Below, piece after piece: positions 60,363-63,657 of a DNA stretch of 63,657 nt. The stretch's first letter is position 1; each line of letters opens with the position of its first letter. Origin of the DNA: RGIG7450 sp045577655 (GTDB taxonomy: Bacteria > Bacillota > Clostridia > RUG12999); NCBI GenBank assembly GCA_045577655.1, contig JAZNIU010000003.1, positions 1 through 63,657 of the forward strand, in the 5' to 3' direction. The notes beneath the pieces were generated by a model, which had not been told where the DNA came from, did not search any database, and saw nothing but the letters and a program-made list of their open reading frames with translations. The translations under genes were made by a program, and so were the position numbers.

Positions 60363-61445
60363 GTGAGCAGAATTTTTCAGAACGTGATACTACAATTAAA
60401 GGATTTATATAATCGGAGAATGGGTGTTATCGATACGAACGGTACGGTAACTTCCTGCGCTTATGGAATTTTAGACCCAGCCACTGTTGATTATATACTG
60501 AAAAAATATGCAGACCCTGCAGCTTTCTATTCTTATAACGGGTTTACATACAAACCCGTAGGAAACCGCAACAAGCTTGAATTTATAACCTTCTGCGAGG
60601 GTTCAGACGAAGTTGCGAGAACCTGTTGCAGCGTACTTGCAATCACCCTCTCAAACATAAAGACTCTTCACGATGAAAAATATGATAAAACAAACCTGGT
60701 GAAAAACATCCTCATGGACAACATTTTGCCGGGCGATATCCTTATAAAATCAAAGGATCTGCATCTCTCTGTTGACGTCAGCCGTGTTGTTTTTGTTATC
60801 CAGACAACAGGCACTCCAAATTTCTCCATCTATGATATTCTGCAAAACCTCTTCCCAGAAAAAGGCAAGAATTTTATTGTAAATATAGACGAACACTATC
60901 TTGCTCTTGTTCGGGAAGTTAAGCCAAGTATTGATTCAAAAGAGCTTGAAAAACTGGCAAAATCCATTGTGGATACGCTATATACCGAAGCTCTGGTGAA
61001 AGTATATATCGGCATAGGCTCAATTTGCGACAACATCCGCGACCTTGCTCTCAGCTATAAAGAAGCCCAGGTTGCACTTGAAGTGGGCAAAGTTTTTGAT
61101 ACTGAAAAACAGATTATCAACTACGAAAACCTCGGTATTGGCCGCCTGATATATCAGCTCCCCACAACTCTTTGTGAGCTCTTCCTTTCGGAAGTATTCA
61201 AAAAGGAGTCTCTTGATGTTTTAGACCAGGAAACAATACTTACAATACAAAAATTCTTTAAACATAATCTTAATGTTTCTGAAACAGCCCGTGAGCTGTT
61301 CGTTCACAGAAACACACTCGTTTACAGACTGGATAAAATTGAAAAAGTTACCGGTCTTGACCTGCGCGAATTTGACCAGGCTGTTACCTTTAAAGTTGCA
61401 ATGATGGTAAAAAAATATCTCTCATCTAACACCACAAAATTCTAA
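60363..61445 (+). CDS. CdaR/PucR-family transcriptional regulator
   Basis: A 360-residue regulator with a GGDEF-like/PucR middle region (VKVYIGIGSICDNIRDLALSYKEA shown in part; about 225-255) and a C-terminal HTH_30 helix-turn-helix (about 300-350; NLNVSETARELFVHRNTLVYR). The N-terminal 100 residues may form a sensor. GTG start behind GAGGAGG. It lies 14 bp upstream of ftsE, so it is probably co-transcribed with the cell-division genes, an unusual setting for a family known from sugar diacid and purine control. Confidence 0.87.
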   Translation: MSRIFQNVILQLKDLYNRRMGVIDTNGTVTSCAYGILDPATVDYILKKYADPAAFYSYNGFTYKPVGNRNKLEFITFCEGSDEVARTCCSVLAITLSNIKTLHDEKYDKTNLVKNILMDNILPGDILIKSKDLHLSVDVSRVVFVIQTTGTPNFSIYDILQNLFPEKGKNFIVNIDEHYLALVREVKPSIDSKELEKLAKSIVDTLYTEALVKVYIGIGSICDNIRDLALSYKEAQVALEVGKVFDTEKQIINYENLGIGRLIYQLPTTLCELFLSEVFKKESLDVLDQETILTIQKFFKHNLNVSETARELFVHRNTLVYRLDKIEKVTGLDLREFDQAVTFKVAMMVKKYLSSNTTKF

Positions 61446-61459
61446 AGGATTGTTTTTCT

Positions 61460-62140
61460 ATGATACTTTTCCAAAATGTTACTAAAATATACGACGACCG
61501 AGTTATAGCACTGAACGATGCAACATTCCACGTTCAAAAAGGCGAGTTTGTTTTTGTTACCGGTCCCAGCGGCGCCGGAAAATCAACTCTTACAAAACTT
61601 ATAACCCGCGAAGAAAAACCGGATAGCGGCAAAATTACAGTTGCAGATTTTGACGTGTGTTCAATTCCGGACAAAAAAGTCCCTTTTCTCCGCAGAAGTA
61701 TGGGCATAGTTTTTCAGGATTTCCGACTGCTTCCGAGAAAAACTGTTTATGAAAACGTGGCTTTTGCCATGGAAGTTGTCGGCGCCAGCCCGCGTGCAAT
61801 AAGAAGACGTGTGCCCGATGTTCTCAGTATGGTTGGTCTTACCAGCAAAGCAAAATCCTATCCAGACCAGCTTTCAGGCGGTGAACAGCAAAGAGTTGGC
61901 ATTGCCAGAGCTCTTGCCAACACCCCGCATATTCTGATTGCAGACGAGCCTACCGGTAATCTTGACAATGACACAGCATGGGAAATCATGTCTATTTTAG
62001 ACCGCATAAATAAACAAGGTACTACCGTTTTAATGGTAACACATGCCCAGAATATTGTTGATGAAATGCAAAAACGTGTTATTTCCATCGACAATGGCGT
62101 TGTGACTTGTCCGCAACAGGAGGGGCTTTTGTATGTTTAA
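61460..62140 (+). CDS. ftsE: Cell-division ATP-binding protein FtsE
   Basis: ATPase of the FtsEX complex, which activates peptidoglycan hydrolases during division. The 226 residues contain GPSGAGKSTLTKLI (Walker A, about 35-48), the LSGGEQQRVGIARAL signature and ILIADEPTGNLD (Walker B). It overlaps ftsX by 8 bp. Confidence 0.96.
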   Translation: MILFQNVTKIYDDRVIALNDATFHVQKGEFVFVTGPSGAGKSTLTKLITREEKPDSGKITVADFDVCSIPDKKVPFLRRSMGIVFQDFRLLPRKTVYENVAFAMEVVGASPRAIRRRVPDVLSMVGLTSKAKSYPDQLSGGEQQRVGIARALANTPHILIADEPTGNLDNDTAWEIMSILDRINKQGTTVLMVTHAQNIVDEMQKRVISIDNGVVTCPQQEGLLYV

Positions 62141-63014
62141 TAATTTCAAATATTACGTGAAACAGGCTTTTTCCGGGATATTCAGAAACAAGCTTATGGT
62201 TTTCATAAGTCTTTCCACCGTAATTTTTTGTATGCTGCTTCTTGGCCTTGCAATTATTTTCGGTATGAACCTGGATTATATTTCCGAACAGCTTGAATCT
62301 CAGTTCGAAATACATGCTTTTGTGGACCTGTCCTATTCTAATGAACAAGCAAAAGCTTTAGAGCCAGCCATCCTTAAGACTGAAAACATAGCAAATGCGG
62401 TTTTCTGCACAAAAGAAGAGGCTCTCGACAGCCTCAAAGGCACACTTGACAGCACTGAAGCTCTTGCCGGACTTGAAGAGGACAACCCTCTCCACTGTTA
62501 TTATAAGATTACTTTAGAAGATATAAAAGCTGCTACAGAAACAGAAAAGCTTTTAATGGCAATCCCGGGAATTGTAACTGTTTCCAACAGAACCGATATT
62601 TTAAGCGGTATCACTTCCTTTACAAGCATTTCTCGGAATGTCAGCATTCTTGGCATGCTCATATTTGCGCTTGTGGCAATTTTTATTATTTCCAACACAA
62701 TAAAACTTACTTTGATGAACAGAAAAAAAGAGATTGAAATTATGAAATCGGTTGGTGCAACCAACACTTTCATTCGCAGTCCTTTCATTATAGAAGGCAC
62801 AACCGTAGGTATAATAGGCGGCCTTATTGCTCTTATCCCCGCAAACCTAGGATACAATGCTTTTCTTTCCTGGTGGTCGGGCTTTTTCGGACTTTTCAAT
62901 CTTTTAAATACAGGACTCATTTCCACAATCCTGCTTTTTGTTTTTGTATTGGCAGGGGCATTTATCGGTGCTATGGGAAGTGTTATGTCTGTCAGAAAAT
63001 ATCTTAGCATATAG
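62133..63014 (+). CDS. ftsX: Cell-division membrane protein FtsX
   Basis: Membrane partner of FtsE. The 293 residues have an N-terminal membrane segment (about 21-48), a large external domain (about 50-165), then three more segments (FALVAIFIISNTIKLT; the region after EIMKSVGATNTFIRSPF; and the C-terminal LLFVFVLAGAFIGAMGS). The KEIEIMKSVGAT loop is a family hallmark. Confidence 0.95.
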   Translation: MFNNFKYYVKQAFSGIFRNKLMVFISLSTVIFCMLLLGLAIIFGMNLDYISEQLESQFEIHAFVDLSYSNEQAKALEPAILKTENIANAVFCTKEEALDSLKGTLDSTEALAGLEEDNPLHCYYKITLEDIKAATETEKLLMAIPGIVTVSNRTDILSGITSFTSISRNVSILGMLIFALVAIFIISNTIKLTLMNRKKEIEIMKSVGATNTFIRSPFIIEGTTVGIIGGLIALIPANLGYNAFLSWWSGFFGLFNLLNTGLISTILLFVFVLAGAFIGAMGSVMSVRKYLSI

Positions 63015-63025
63015 CGAGGCAAGTT

Positions 63026-63657
63026 ATGAAACGATTTTTCAAACCTTTATTATGCATACTTATGTGCCTGTCTTTTGCACTGTACGGTTATGCGGCAACT
63101 CCTGCCCAGAAACGTGCAGAGCTTGAAAAAAAACTTAATCAGGCAGACAAAGAATATGCATCTGCAAGGGAAAAAAAGTTGGCATACGACGAACAGATTT
63201 CTGCTCTGCAGGACGACATTGACGAAGTTGATGCCATGATAGCAACGTTAAACGCGGAAATTGATGTTCAGAACAAAAAAATTGACGAGTTAAATGAAAA
63301 ACTTGTTGTTAAAAAAGACAATTTCAACGCACGTCTCAGAGCACTTCAGTACCGCGGCCCCACCAACTATCTCGATGTGCTTTTGGGCGCGGAAAACTTT
63401 TCGGATTTCCTTGTCAGAATAACTCTTGTAAGCAATATAGTCGACCACGACAAAGATATGATAAACGAAATTGCGGCATTAAAGTCTGAAGTTGAAGATG
63501 CAAAGGCTGTTATTATAGCAAAAAAAGATGAACAGCAGGAAGCAAAAGATCTTCTTGTTTCCCAACGTTCCTATCTTGACTCTCTTGCCTCCAAGCAGGC
63601 AGAAGCAATGAAAGTGCTTGCCGCAGATATGAATGAATATCGTATAGCAATAGCACA
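63026..63657 (+). CDS. PcsB/EnvC-like coiled-coil peptidoglycan hydrolase, N-terminal part
   Basis: Only the first 210 codons are inside the window. The protein begins with a signal peptide (MKRFFKPLLCILMCLSFA), followed by a long coiled coil rich in Lys, Glu, Ala and Asp (AELEKKLNQADKEYASARE), and includes the YRGPTNYLDVLLGAENFSDF segment typical of the PcsB/EnvC coiled-coil domain. Members are activated by FtsEX and usually end in a peptidase domain beyond this edge. GAGGC precedes the ATG. Confidence 0.87.
   Translation, partial: MKRFFKPLLCILMCLSFALYGYAATPAQKRAELEKKLNQADKEYASAREKKLAYDEQISALQDDIDEVDAMIATLNAEIDVQNKKIDELNEKLVVKKDNFNARLRALQYRGPTNYLDVLLGAENFSDFLVRITLVSNIVDHDKDMINEIAALKSEVEDAKAVIIAKKDEQQEAKDLLVSQRSYLDSLASKQAEAMKVLAADMNEYRIAIA

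Noticed and set aside
1..63657. Prophage, insertion sequences, CRISPR arrays, tRNA or rRNA genes
   Set aside because: I looked for integrases, transposases, regularly spaced repeats and tRNA- or rRNA-like folds and saw none; base composition and codon use appear even along the window.

Overview
The window looks like chromosomal DNA of an anaerobic Bacillota (Firmicutes) bacterium of the class Clostridia, with low-to-moderate G+C. Signs of this are a Spo0A response regulator, a PdaA-type spore-cortex deacetylase, RemA, the conserved gmk-rpoZ-priA-def-fmt-rsmB-rlmN-prpC-prkC-rsgA-rpe-thiN core cluster, ECF-type vitamin transporters, an S-layer-homology protein, Pta-AckA acetate metabolism and a B12-dependent methionine synthase. 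I see no prophage, insertion sequence, CRISPR array, rRNA or tRNA gene. Coding density is high and most genes sit in tightly overlapping operons.

Layout. 1-2054: a secondary alcohol dehydrogenase (cut by the left edge) behind a LacI-family regulator. 2172-6121: dxs, tlyA, a small membrane protein and yebC on the plus strand. 6166-6948: spo0A, whose phospho-acceptor aspartate is a glutamate. 7220-8209: a GNAT acetyltransferase and a PsiE-like membrane protein. 8258-15093: a cobalamin-capture operon with promoter, cobalamin riboswitch, terminator, a secreted SLH-anchored protein built like intrinsic factor/transcobalamin, a lipoprotein with the same DUF4430 domain, EcfT, and an ATPase-ATPase-S-component fusion. 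15115-15425: hairpins and a degenerate direct repeat. 15421-17621: a GMP synthase without its glutaminase domain, and a CofE-like ligase. 17721-24216: a one-carbon/B12 operon (yfbR-like, tadA, B12-binding radical SAM, metF, metH reactivation domain, metH). 24330-25292: lipoate-protein ligase. 25332-28070: an ECF S component, pta and ackA. 28148-30657: a polysaccharide deacetylase, a PHP phosphatase and cysK. 30762-34811: pdaA-like, glmM and glmS (plus strand). 34866-60113: an uninterrupted run of minus-strand genes for cell wall, EF-P modification proteases, the core translation/PASTA-kinase cluster, argH, two cyclophilins and pncB. 60363-end: a CdaR/PucR-type regulator, ftsE, ftsX and the start of a PcsB/EnvC-like hydrolase.

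How the parts fit. Cobalamin taken up by the riboswitch-controlled operon would feed the B12-dependent MetH (its reactivation domain is a separate gene) and the B12-binding radical SAM enzyme, which is encoded in the same operon as metF and metH. GlmM and GlmS make amino-sugar precursors for peptidoglycan, which is then monitored or remodelled by PrkC/PrpC, the VanW/G5 protein, the deacetylases and FtsEX with its hydrolase. The most unusual points are the Spo0A D56E change, the intrinsic-factor-like B12 surface protein with its matching lipoprotein and fused ECF transporter, and a near-identical 16-bp palindrome at the lacI promoter and upstream of glmM that may define a small regulon.
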